A stretch of DNA of 64,000 nucleotides from Panaeolus papilionaceus (Eukaryota > Basidiomycota > Agaricomycetes > Agaricales): the NCBI GenBank assembly GCA_015501605.1, contig JADNRZ010000012.1:1240001-1304000 (forward strand). The letters run 5' to 3'. The notes under the pieces are model-generated. The model saw only the letters and a list, made by a program, of their open reading frames with translations, was not told the origin of the DNA and made no database searches. Positions 23,411 to 34,095 of this stretch are shown here, one piece after another (position 1 is the first letter of the stretch; every line of letters begins with the position of its first letter). A program made the translations under genes and the position numbers.

Positions 23411-26282
23411 ATGTTATCTATGTCTCCTGGATCTAAACTACTCATCCAAAACTCAACGTTCAATTTTCATCAAGAATTTGGGATATATTCTGGTACATTC
23501 ATGAACTAGCATGCCATATTCACTGCACTCACACATTCATTTAGCGCTGCAAATCATTTTTAGCTATTCCTCTGGAACGGCCTTTCAAAACTCCGACGAC
23601 GAGTACAACGACGCTAAATGTCGAGCTGGAACACGAACATCACTATTGGATGCATTTGAAGACTGGGCGGTTGGACAGAACACCGTGGACCGTCCAATCA
23701 TAAGTTGGGTGCATGGTCCTGCAGGCACTGGAAAAACGGCCATAGCCCGATCTCTAGCAGATCGGTGCTCAAAATTGGGAAAACTTGCTGCGTCGTTTTT
23801 CTTTTGGAGAACAAATGAGGAGAGGACTGACGAGAAGAAAGTGGTACCCACCCTTGCGTATCAACTTGCTCTGTCAATACCGCCCCTCTCTCGCTTCATT
23901 GAAGCGCAGGTGCAACAAAACCCAGCGTCGTTGTGTCAATCACCAACAGGCCAGATGCATTCACTACTCCTCATCCCCCTCGAATGTATGATATCCGAGC
24001 ATCCTGACTTCGATGCATCCCTCTTTCCTTCTTTAATTGTTATTGATGGCCTCGATGAGTGTGGCGGGATGCGTGACGACAGAGTCGAGACACAAGGACG
24101 GGTCATGGACGCTCTTCGTGCGCTTGCTGGCCAGCCCCACTACCCATTCCGCATCTTTATAACCAGCAGAGCTGAAGTCCATATCTTTCGCTTCTTCAGA
24201 TTCAGCAACATGCACGGTGTTTCGCATCAGCCCGTTGATCTCAGTAAACCCTACCATGGGATGCAAGATGATGTACGCACTTTTGTTACTGACGACTTCA
24301 ACTGGATAAAGCGGTATCATCGACATAAACACACACTTCCTCATAATTGGCCTGGCATTGAAGTCATCAACATAATCGTGGAGCGATCGTCCGGACAATT
24401 CCTCTATGCTGCAACGGTAATGAAGTATATTCGCTCCCAGTCGCATTTGCCAGCAGTACGGCTAAAGGTGGTCATGGGGGACCACAACCCGAAGCAGGCG
24501 GCAAATCCCTTTACAGACCTCGACAGTCTGTACAAGCATGTCATCACATCTGCAACAGAACCAGAAACCGCTTTACTCCTCATCGCATTTGAGCAAGTCC
24601 ACCCACCAAATGGTCAACCGATTGCTCTAGAGATTCTGGAACGAGGACTGAGTCTTGATAGAGGTGCCGTTCTTCAGTCCCTGACTGACTTTCAGCCCCT
24701 GTTGGGTACACTTGAAACACCAACACAGCTCATCCGATTCCATCATGATTCATTTCTTGACTTCCTCTTCGACAAAGCTCGAGCTGGCGAGTGGCATATT
24801 GACATCGGCATAGAGGCAGAGAGATTTGCTATTTTAGACCTCAAGGCCTTTGAGATGGCCGGCTGTAAGTGTGTCGCATCTCATGGTTGGATTGATGTTA
24901 TTAATTTTTCCCCCTTTCTCTACGCAGCTCGGGAGGACGCCGCATTCTGGCTTCAGTCTTTCTGTGATGCACTCCGGAAAGCCACCCCAACCGAAACTCT
25001 CAAGGAGACACTTGCGTCAACGTGGCTTGATTTAACCTCATACGGCCCAGGTCAACATTTCCTGCGAGAGTCGGGCTTAGCAGCAAACACCCCCCTTTTC
25101 TATGTTCAGAGTGCTATATCATCATCGGTGAGGTCTTAATGCAACATTTGGCAATGTAAGTTGCAGTGCTGATGACGTGTTTTGGACGGTCAGTCGTTTC
25201 CAGTTACCGAACGGCACACAATAACCAAAGACTTCGTTAACTCATTATTATCTCTACTTGATGAATACATCCAGCCATATCGCTCACACCCTCTTCTTTA
25301 CGCACTCTTCCTGCTCCATGTGTCTTATGGTCCCTACAATTTGCCTGGCTGGCATTTATCCGACTGGGACATGCATCTTCTAGGCAATATCTTCGACCAA
25401 AAAATCATCTCTTGTCCTGAGCTGTTCCAGATCGACCACGACTCACTCATCCTCGTCAACCCCGAGCGAGGCAAAGGGGAAACTCCTCATCGCACCTCTT
25501 GGTTGCATGCGTTGCTGCGACACGTATCTTACTTCAAAATTTATGTGCCTCCAAATGATGCGCTTCTTGTGGCGGCAACACAAATCCTTCTTCAGTCGAT
25601 TACTGGTGTTGAGGTCCACAGACATCTTGACCGGTGAGTATTACAGTTTGTATGTACTTGTGTCGACATGGCTGATATCGTTATCAGAGATCGTGTGGCC
25701 AGTTTTGTAGGATGGTTATTACACAATCAGTCGCCATCAAATACCATCCTGTCGCATTTAGACCACCCATGCATGTCATTGAAGCTGAAGCACGAGTTAT
25801 GGAACAACAAGGATGTGCAGGGCTATATTAATGTGATACTCCCATCTCGCCATTGTTCACACTGTGATCTGACTTCTTTGTTCACCATCCAGCGGTCGGG
25901 ATTGAGAGCTGGCTTGTCAACAACAACCATCGTCAGCCGACTCTCCGTCCCAGAGCGTCAGTCAGCGTTCGAAAATTTGGCGAAATGGACCCCAGTTCCC
26001 GGGCGTCATGATGAGCAGCCGCTCCATGAAAACACACCTCTCCAACTGGGGAAACGACGCCACGATGCTCCTGGCGAGTCCCTCTTCTCCACGAAAAAAC
26101 TAAGGCTGGACGAGAGAGCGGGTCAGGTGGCCGATAGCGGGGAAACTACAGAAGGTAGTGGATGGGACGTTGGTCAGAGAGAGGACAGCAAAAGGCCGGG
26201 TATATTTGAATTGGGCTTTGACGAATTTTATCTAGACTGGGCTGAGCGAATAGTCTCAATAAAAACGGATGGTAACCAGTAG
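23411..26282 (+). CDS. NACHT-domain STAND NTPase 2
   Basis: Predicted NLR-like NACHT NTPase, paralogue of the gene at 12591-15599. Six exons (23411-23492, 23545-24864, 24928-25127, 25194-25633, 25688-25832, 25893-26282) join in frame to 858 residues. The short N terminus has an IQNSTFNFHQ segment, followed by AKCRAGTR, Walker A GPAGTGKT (85-92), Walker B LIVIDGLDECGG (from 191), sensor-like FITSRAE and RSSGQFLYAATV. The tail is Lys/Arg-rich and ends in KRPGIFELGFDEFYLDWAER, a signature that also appears in the broken copies. Exon phases and sizes follow gene 1, but the last exon replaces that gene's last two. Intron 2 (24865-24927) is 63 nt, frame-neutral and free of stops, so retention would insert 21 residues. 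Downstream is a shared spacer and a truncated copy of the RBR ligase start, suggesting an ancestral NACHT-RBR pair. Intact. Confidence 0.88.
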
Positions 26283-26649
26283 AAGTTGTACTTCCATGCA
26301 TCAGTGGACACCCTCCACTCATACTAAATGTTTTCGAGTTTTCCAAACGCTTTCAATGGTTTCTGTAAACCATCCAGACTCCATGGTTTGGCGCAAGGAA
26401 AGGACCTTCCATGAGCCGTGACCTGTCAAAGAGACACAGCCGGCATGGTCGTGCTTCACTGCGTTATCGTTTGTGGGCATAGTCCGTGTGGGACTTAGTC
26501 GAGTAACCCAAAAGTACATTGAGCCTCATCGCATTCTCTCTTTCTCTCACTAACACGATCACCGTACAATGTCTGCAGCTGCCAGCAGTCGAAACTACAA
26601 CCAAGGCAAGCTATGTCGATATGGACTCCAAACAAATTGCCCCTTTGGT
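26283..26649 (+). pseudogene. Truncated copy of CCCH-RBR spacer, promoter and first exon
   Basis: This block is a clear duplicate of 37124-37480. It starts right after the NACHT stop in both places and continues through the spacer (identical stretches such as TGCTTCACTGCGTTATCGTT). The ATG at 26569 begins a near copy of the RBR ligase start, with NYNQGKLCRYGLQ and NCPFG. Homology stops at 26649 inside the zinc finger, after only two of its four metal ligands, and the frame then runs to an unrelated stop. It is a remnant, not a functional ligase. Confidence 0.85.
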
Positions 26650-26689
26650 CTACATACACTGATACGCAGTCGAGAGGAGGAGTCAGCAT

Positions 26690-26945
26690 GAAGGTGAGGA
26701 TTTCAGATTTCAATTTCAATTTGGAGGGAGCTCACCAGTCACATGACGACGTTTTCATTGAACGTAATGATGTTCATCTCCACCGACTTCCCCTACCACT
26801 CGATTTTTGCCTTCTTTATACCATAGGTGAGTTATAAGTTGAGTTATGTCTGTTTTTTCAATTCATATCGACCCCCTACTCCTTTCCTTGAATTGGTGTG
26901 ACCTCGTATCAGTCCATTATCAGTGCGTGTTCTAAAAACTGGAAC
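26690..26945 (+). repeat. Duplicated spacer segment D1, copy 1
   Basis: Similar to 42460-42715. Both contain ATAGGTGAGTTATAA, then a TTGAGTT..TCTGTT stretch and CCTC/GTATCAGTC followed by TCTAAAAA. Both copies lie just upstream of a NACHT remnant, so the segment moved together with that remnant. No coding potential seen. Confidence 0.6.
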
Positions 26946-26956
26946 ATGCTTCTCAT

Positions 26957-27860
26957 ATGAAATATCTTCGACCAAAAAATCATATCTCGTCCTGACCCAT
27001 TCCAGATCGACCACGACTCACTTATCCCAGTCAACCCTGAGCTAGGTAAAGGGGAAACTCCTCATTGCAGCTCATGGTTTCACGTGTTGCCGTGACATGT
27101 CTCATACTTCAAAGTTTCTGTGCCTCTTCTCGTTGCAGCGACGCAAATTCTGCTTCAATCGATTACTGGAATTGAGGTCCATGGGCATCTTGACCAGTGA
27201 GTATCACAGCTTGTATATAGCTCTGTCCACCGATTTAATATAGTATATCAGATACCATTTCACAAATTTTATAGGATGGTTATTACAACGCCGATCTCCC
27301 ATCAAAGTTCATGATGTCACATTTAGACCACCCATGGACGACACGGAAGCTGAAGCTTGAGGTATGAAACAATAAGGATGTTCAGGATTACACGAATGTG
27401 GTATTCCCATCTCACCATTCAACGTTGTTTATATTGTGATCTGACTTTCTCTATTCCATATCCAGCGTGCGGGAATAAGGAGTACCTCATCAAAACTGTC
27501 CATCGTTGGTCGGCGAGTCTTCATCCCACAGTTACAGTCGACACTGGAAGGTCTTGTCTCTGGACTTCCATTTATTAGTGTGATGATGGGCAGTTCTATG
27601 CAAGAACATACCCCCTCAACGTCGGAAGACGTCGCCAGAGAGCGGACAATGCCCCTGATGCGACCATCTCATCAACGAAAAACTGAGGTCGGACAGAAGA
27701 GTGGGTCGAGTAGGTGGGGGAGACGATCACGGAGAAATGACGGAAGATAGTGGATGGCGTTTTGGGTGGAGAGAGGAAGACGAAAGGTTGGGTATCTTTG
27801 ATCCGGGCTTTGATGATTCTATTTAGACTGGGGCAAGTAGACAGTGTCAAATGCAAACGC
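26957..27860 (+). pseudogene. NACHT remnant a (exons 4-6)
   Basis: Corresponds to NACHT gene 2 from about 25387 to its 3' end. It begins abruptly at ATATCTTCGACCAAAAAATC in exon 4, passes through exon 5-like sequence (near 27280-27420) and reaches the exon 6 tail near 27830, where AAAGGTTGGGTATCTTTGA matches the KRPGIFELGF region. The NACHT domain itself is absent. Frameshifts, a missing stretch in exon 4 and stops (for example the TGA replacing a sense codon near 27357) rule out a protein. Confidence 0.8.
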
Positions 27861-28763
27861 TCTTCTGTAGGAGTTGTACTTCAACTATTCAATGCATTGG
27901 GCCTCACCAACATGGACATTTCAAGACCTATTTGCCTTTGTTTCAGAAAGACTCTTGACGGTGGTTATCTCATGCTTTAGATGCTGCCAGTGCTCTGGAT
28001 GGCAAACATGGTTGGGAATGGTGTCATCCTTAGGCTGTGGAGCCTTCGATGATTACCTATGTATATGCAGCGTGACAGAAAAGATAAGTAAAATTTGGGG
28101 GCTAGATACGTATTGCAGAGCACCGGCACCGGAGCATGGCCTTATATGTGTGCGATAGAGACTCGTGACCACTTGAAGGCGGGCATCCACAACGAGAAAT
28201 ATGATTTTAAAGAATACTTGTTGGCGAAGGCCGTCACTTTGCGCCGCGGTACGAGTCCAAGGGTAATAGTATTTAAATGGTTTACACACATGCCAGTGTG
28301 TGATGTCATCGACTGGGGCTATTAATAGAGATGCGTAAGCACAAACTATGTCTGACACGATACAATTATGGGTGCATAAATTTACTATTGTGCGGCCTGC
28401 TTCATGATGTATGGGACTTGATTTACTACTGCACAACCTGCTAATGAACTTGTTTACTATTCCTAAGGCGGCCATTCATGTCAGAAGTTGTCACGGCATG
28501 GAAGACTCGGAATATGAGTCATCATGATTATTTTTCAATGCAATATCAATATCCATCAAGGGTTATCAAGACGGACCGAACGAACTACGAAGAAGCATCC
28601 AACGAAAGGGTTGCAGGAGGCATGGGCATCTAAAATTCGCAGAACCGTTGCAAAAGGTCGTCGGGGGACGGTTCGGCATATACCGTTTGCACGGCTCGCA
28701 GAGTTTCGTGGAATTAGCATAGCACATCCTCACGAACGTCAAATTCTATATCACATCCACATA
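27861..28763. other. Intergenic region without a supported gene
   Basis: Short unrelated frames on both strands; none has a domain or consistent splice sites. The sequence right of 28500 leads into the MITE described next. Confidence 0.4.
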
Positions 28764-28941
28764 CAGTTGGCTGTGTCATAACCGATAGGTCTCGGGAGGC
28801 ACCAAAAGCTATCGGTTATGGGAGGTTATCGGTTATCACAGCAGGTTTTAGGCCTTGGAAGGCAATTTGGGAGTCACCAAAAGTCATCGGATATTAGAGG
28901 TTATCGGTTATGACAGCTATCGGTTATGACAGGGTTGACTG
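28764..28941. mobile_element. 178-bp TA-flanked MITE (pogo/Fot1-like ends)
   Basis: Terminal inverted repeats of about 25 bp: left CAGTTGGCTGTGTCATAACC and right, read inverted, CAGTCAACCCTGTCATAACC, both continuing GATAG. TA dinucleotides flank both ends (28762-28763 and 28942-28943), as expected for Tc1/mariner-pogo-type insertion. Inside, TATCGGTTATG recurs several times in direct orientation. The element is far too short to code for a transposase and must rely on one elsewhere. The superfamily assignment rests on TSD and end sequence only. Confidence 0.75.
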
Positions 28942-28943
28942 TA

Positions 28944-30783
28944 GCTATTTTGTGAATCCGATAAAATACGAGAAATATAATCACCAGACAGACAGTCCAA
29001 TTGACATATTGCCACCCCGGCCTTGACGTTGTTCACGAATGTATTCAGAGTTCTTGAAATTTGCTTAATTATAATTTTATGGTATTTTTATTCCATTTAT
29101 TTCTTCTGACCACTGAGTGACAACTTATCAAGCCAGGAGTGATATCTCGGGTTCTTCTACCCCGCTGCCCCTTGCACCAAGCTTTACATTTCCAAGGAAC
29201 ACGTAACACCTTTGAGCGTCTCTTCCTAGACCCTTTCGCCTCCTTTCCTCCCCGTTTTTCTCACCCATCTCAGTTATTTCGTCATTTTACTCCAAAGTCG
29301 GGTTTGCTGAAGACCTTAAGTCTCGGAGGTTGCCGCACGGAGCGACGATCCCGTTACATGTCGACCCAGAATGGCATAGCTGTACTTACTGACTGCGTTT
29401 GAGTAAGGTCACGCCCTGAGACCTGCGTTTAACTGGAATATGGACTTCTAGAAAGCACGCCTCATGGTTCAGACGCATAAATTGTATTATATGGGCTGAA
29501 AAAATCATATATATTCCACTGCTGACGTAGGTTGAGAAACAATAACAGTATCGAAATGTGCTGCGCATTGACAGGATGCCGACAAAGAATGATTACACAT
29601 TGCCACAGTCTACACAGCGACAGCACACCGATGAATAAGCGTCGTCTATCGTCTAGACAAGGAGTCCTTTGTGTTGCGTTACTCAAACTCGAGGGACGAC
29701 TGAACGAAAGGGAAACTGTACAAGAACCTAGGAGGTGCATTGAACGCCAAAATTCTTGAACAAGCAAGTATTAAGTCTCAATGCAATTAGAACAATGAAT
29801 TTTGGGATAACAGGGAGATGCCAGTTCATCGTCGCACAGGCTGCACAGGTTGAAGCAAATTCTTGACAACAGCCCAAAGATAAGGGGACGAGACGGGCTG
29901 AGCCATAGAAAAAGAAGCGCATAAATAACATAGTCTGACTGCTTGAAGCTGCATACTACCTTGATGGGCCAATAACAATAATTCTGCAAAGCGAGGGGGT
30001 ACCATTGGTAATCGGGACGACGTCAACACAAACATTGGGGGTCAGATATAAGACAACATGAGAAGATATTCGCCCAGGATGGGATCGGAAAGGATAACCT
30101 GTAATCCTATCAATGAGGCGCGGCAGAGATAAACGGAAGATAGCAGAAAATTATTTATTAGATTATTAGATTTATCACCTTCAAGCCATTTCCAAGTCTT
30201 GGCTCGCACATTGGTGGCGTTATCCATAAAAATAGTCAGATTCAGCGCGAGCTAAGATTATGCAATAAACATACGCAGATCACTGTCCCGTATACGAAAG
30301 TAGCACTTTAAAACCTCAAAAGTCAAATTTCTGCAGACTTGAAGAAGTTTCAAGGAAAAAGAGTAAAGGAGAAGCAAGGGATCAGGTGTCGAGCTTGTAT
30401 GGGCAATGGGCATTCGCTGAATTGCCAGCTTACGATCGAATTGAGAAATGTGACCGTGTCGAATCAAAAGTCGTGAACTTACTCTGGAAAGACAATAGGA
30501 AAGTCGCCGGGAGCCAATTTGGATATACCTGCCGAACATATTAGAGATATATTCAATGAAAATAAAACAAAAACAATATAAGTGAACTTACAAGTAAAAG
30601 TCTTGGGGTGATTTGTCACGGCGAAGGCTTGACTCTAAAACGAGGAAAAGGGGGAACCAATCTACCTTCCATACGACAAAGACGATCCATCCTTTGAACA
30701 AGCATTCATTAAGCATTGGTGAGCAGGTTGTAAATCCGTTCAAAAGAAGACAGACTCACCATGATATTAATGATTAGACCATA
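28944..30783. other. Intergenic region without a supported gene
   Basis: Frames at 29139-29402, 29462-29767 and 30258-30539 overlap one another on both strands and look like chance. Nothing identifiable. Confidence 0.4.
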
Positions 30784-31266
30784 ATGTCCCAAACCTCCGA
30801 CCCCAAGCCCTGCATCTTCTCCCTCATCTACGGAGAGGGGATGACTGCAATCGTCATGGACAAGCAGGGTTCCCCGTCCATGCAGGCCGATCCCTGTCGC
30901 GATAGGTTGCGGACCGTGTACTATCTCACTAGCAACGCGGTTAAGCAAACATATGTGGCTTGCCAGTTCCTAGACCGTGTCAATGGACGACAGACCCTGC
31001 AATATGAAGTCACAGCTTCCCTTCACCATCAGACTTCAGAGGACATAGAAGATACAATTAACGCAGTCGACGTACCTAGCATGATCAACTTCATGCAGAA
31101 TCCATCGCGATATTCGAGGGAATGGGCACTACGCGTGTGTGATGCGATATCCATGTCTAGCGTTGACCCCAATCATAGGGGCTTGCAAGCGTCGACGAGG
31201 CAATCATCTACCGACCACAACACCACATTCCCTGTGTCCTTCAAGCATGGTTCATCCCGGTTGTAG
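30784..31266 (+). CDS. Small hypothetical protein
   Basis: Single-exon frame of 160 residues with an ATG in AATGTC context. No known family recognised; no signal peptide, membrane segment or cysteine pattern. Its start (PCIFSLIYGEGMTAIVMD) resembles the start of the 120-residue protein at 44977 (CYITILSHGTGCLAIAVE): both share a hydrophobic stretch, a G-x-G and an Ala-Ile pair, followed by an Arg-rich stretch and Tyr. This suggests a loose paralogous family of small proteins. Coding status is moderately likely because the codon choice favours C at third positions, unlike the flanks. Confidence 0.45.
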   Translation: MSQTSDPKPCIFSLIYGEGMTAIVMDKQGSPSMQADPCRDRLRTVYYLTSNAVKQTYVACQFLDRVNGRQTLQYEVTASLHHQTSEDIEDTINAVDVPSMINFMQNPSRYSREWALRVCDAISMSSVDPNHRGLQASTRQSSTDHNTTFPVSFKHGSSRL

Positions 31267-33186
31267 GGCGCCTCTGCCTCCGCCCCCTTTGGATGTTCCA
31301 ACATAAAACAAATGCGCGTAGCACAGACCCAAAGAGGTCAAGTATACCCAGTCCATCCATACCCATAGACCTTATTACCAATATATGGCCTCCTTCATCC
31401 ATCGACACCCACGAAATCCCATATTCACAGTCCACAATACCTTACGACATCATCGTGATTATGTGCAACATTACGACAATCCGAACCCTGTCAAGATCTC
31501 TGTGTGTCCACACGAGAAGTAAAACCCTGCATCAGAGCATCTACAGATGCCCTAGCCGCTACCAAATGTTCTCCTTAGCCTCCATTAATCATAACGGGCA
31601 AATGATGGTGGAAACCTCAACGAAGATTGCCTCCCACCTCCGAGCGGAGGCCAAAATCTTCTCTCCTATTTGTTCGCCCCAGCCTTCTTCCCTCGCTCAA
31701 CCACAACCATCAAAAGAAACTGCCCAACAGCCAAAGGACACTGCGACTTGTAGGTAAAGCAGTCTGCTTTCCCCTCCACTTGCCTCGTCTTGGTCCGCAA
31801 AGACGACAGAAAGTCTCTACAGATAGGTCCGAAAACTCCCGAGTTAGTGCCGCATCAGCACAGCCCACCAGAAACCTGCACATTGTGCTGTTCCCAAAAC
31901 AGGAAATGTCGGTCAGCGCATCAATCGCGTGGGACAGTGTGTATCCAAGTGATGCGCGTGCGAATGGCCAAAATCGATTGCAGAGAGAGCAAAAATCTTG
32001 TGTTGATTGGTGTGATAGATCAAAGGACACCATACTCTAGACGACCTTGTGTCGGATTGTGGATTGTCAAATGAAACTGGAAGTTGGAGTGGACTCTAAA
32101 CACAACAATCGCAGTCATATAGCTGATAGAAGATGATTGAGTAACAGATACCATCGATGAACCATCGAGCTTACCAGAAGACATCATATTGCCACCAATG
32201 CTCCCTTCACCAGCCCATGTGTGTATCGAATAGATGTACTAGTAATTGAGCAACATCGATCGTTGAGAGGTTGTAAGATTAAAGGAAAGGAAGGAAGCAA
32301 TGAGACGCTCATAGCTCCTGTCATAGTGCAGCTATATGGAAACGGGATCAAAAATGGGTGTCAGGCAGTGCTCCTGATTCAATTGTCCCACTTTGACTTG
32401 TTCTCACTTCAATTCAGTCGTTATCCCTCATCGCATGGAAATCGGATAATTAAGGAAACATCGGATATGGAGCTCTATCAGCCCACAACTGTACCTGAGT
32501 CAGCAATATTCTCAATCTATAAGTAGTACTTCAAAGTAGATGCGACTGAGCTAGCTGAACCACTGATATCTCTATATCTATATATGGGAGGACATTGATC
32601 CACAGCCTTGAAACAAGGCGGTTATGTAAAGGGACGTGACTTGGGTGGGAAAGAAAAGTGAATATCACCGTCAACTGAGACAATAGAATACTTAACTTGA
32701 TCAAGCAAATGACAAAAATGGAGCATCATGGAGGATAGAGTATGCTAAAGCAAGGTTACGCTAAACTATGTACGAGTATTTGATTGAGAGTGTGTTTGCA
32801 CCTTGGTATGATCACAGGGATGCTTCAAGAGAAAAATCAGTGGAAATTATGATTTATACGACGACTCAGCACTCTTCGGATGTAATCTTAATGGATTACA
32901 TCGTCACCATTACAGTCTGCGGAAAGGGCGTTGCCAAACGCAACCCTTACCAGCTGCGGAAAGCTAGTAATAATATCCTTCGGAAGAAATACCTGTCAAA
33001 GGCTTGGATTAAATAGATAATGCGGGTGTCCAAACACTGCAACCAACTTCTGGTGTGCCTGCATGGCAGCTTCCATGTTGAAGCGCCACAGTAAAAGAGA
33101 TGGGTTGAAGCTCAATTACCCCAGGCCTGGGGTTGTCACAAGCATGTCGGCGGAAAACATATCGACATAGGCCGTATAGTCAACCT
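31267..33186. other. Intergenic region without a supported gene
   Basis: Overlapping frames at 31293-31757, 31627-32040 and 31790-32074 have no recognisable domain, and none is clearly preferred. 32100-33180 is A/T-rich and without structure. Confidence 0.4.
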
Positions 33187-33567
33187 TCAGCTTAGTTCCG
33201 CGTGCGTGTTTCGAACGAGAGTTGCCTCAGTGGAAGCATGAATGACTTTCACAAAGCGAAGGCCTAGCGCATAACCCAGAACCAAGTTTCGAACAGACGG
33301 ATTTTGCCACGCCTGGTTAAGAACTGTCACAAAGATCTGCTTCTCATCCCAGCCCTGTCGAAGTATCAGAATGAATAAGCCCCTCACTGTGATTATGTCT
33401 CTCCACGTCATTGTGTGCCGAAAAAAAAACTGTATCTGGTTGTTGCGACCCTGTGGTGGGAAGTGGGTCAAGAGCATATGTGATGGCTCGACATGAAGAG
33501 ACAGGAGGCTTTCAGTTGCCCCACCGAATGGGTATATAGACACTATTGGGGTGTTTTCAGCACTCAT
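33187..33567 (-). CDS. Small hypothetical protein
   Basis: Minus-strand frame of 126 residues from the ATG at 33567; an in-frame extension upstream lacks a better start. No family recognised. The N terminus MSAENTPIVSIYPFG recalls in layout the other small proteins of this window (short polar start, then a hydrophobic strand with Gly pair). It contains two Trp and several Arg/His but no clear motif. Low support. Confidence 0.3.
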   Translation of the reverse strand: MSAENTPIVSIYPFGGATESLLSLHVEPSHMLLTHFPPQGRNNQIQFFFRHTMTWRDIITVRGLFILILRQGWDEKQIFVTVLNQAWQNPSVRNLVLGYALGLRFVKVIHASTEATLVRNTHAELS

Positions 33568-33721
33568 TTTCGATCGAGAACGTAGGCAGTGTTGCGGTAA
33601 GGAAAGTCGTAGTGGTGGAATGTTTGTAGAACGCATGGATCCCGATTCCCAGCCTTCCTCTGGCGAGCATGGTTCATCGCCCACAATGTTTTAAGGAAAC
33701 AATGCGCTTACAACAGTCTCT

Positions 33722-34095
33722 GCGATTCAGTTGATGGTGGTGGGATACACCAGGGCTTCGAATGGTTGAGTAGATTGACCTTACACTCACTGGTTGTACT
33801 TGCCGTTACCCGTGCGCTAGTTCTCAAATGCCATTATGACCAAATGCATTTAATGGCAAGTTGAATGCAGTCAGTGGTGTATTAAGGTATGATTTAGGAC
33901 GAAGGTGGTTCTTTGTGCTAAATCGTATGAAATGCTTGAAACGACGATGAAGGAAGACCAGTATGACGTGTTCGGGCGCCTCCGTGTATGATCAGTGTTT
34001 GGCGCCTGCTGGCTCCAAGCTGATCAACCGAGGATAAATCAATGGGTGTCACATATGGAGTTGAATATTGTATCGTGTTTCAAGTATTGTAGGAA
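33722..34095. other. Short intergenic stretch
   Basis: Between the small minus-strand frame and the 3' end of the transporter remnant. Nothing recognised. Confidence 0.35.

Noticed and set aside
28760..28945. Telomere-like or CRISPR-like repeat made of TATCGGTTATG units
   Set aside because: Units are few, irregular and bounded by inverted ends with TA duplications, which fits a MITE. CRISPR is not expected in a fungal nucleus.
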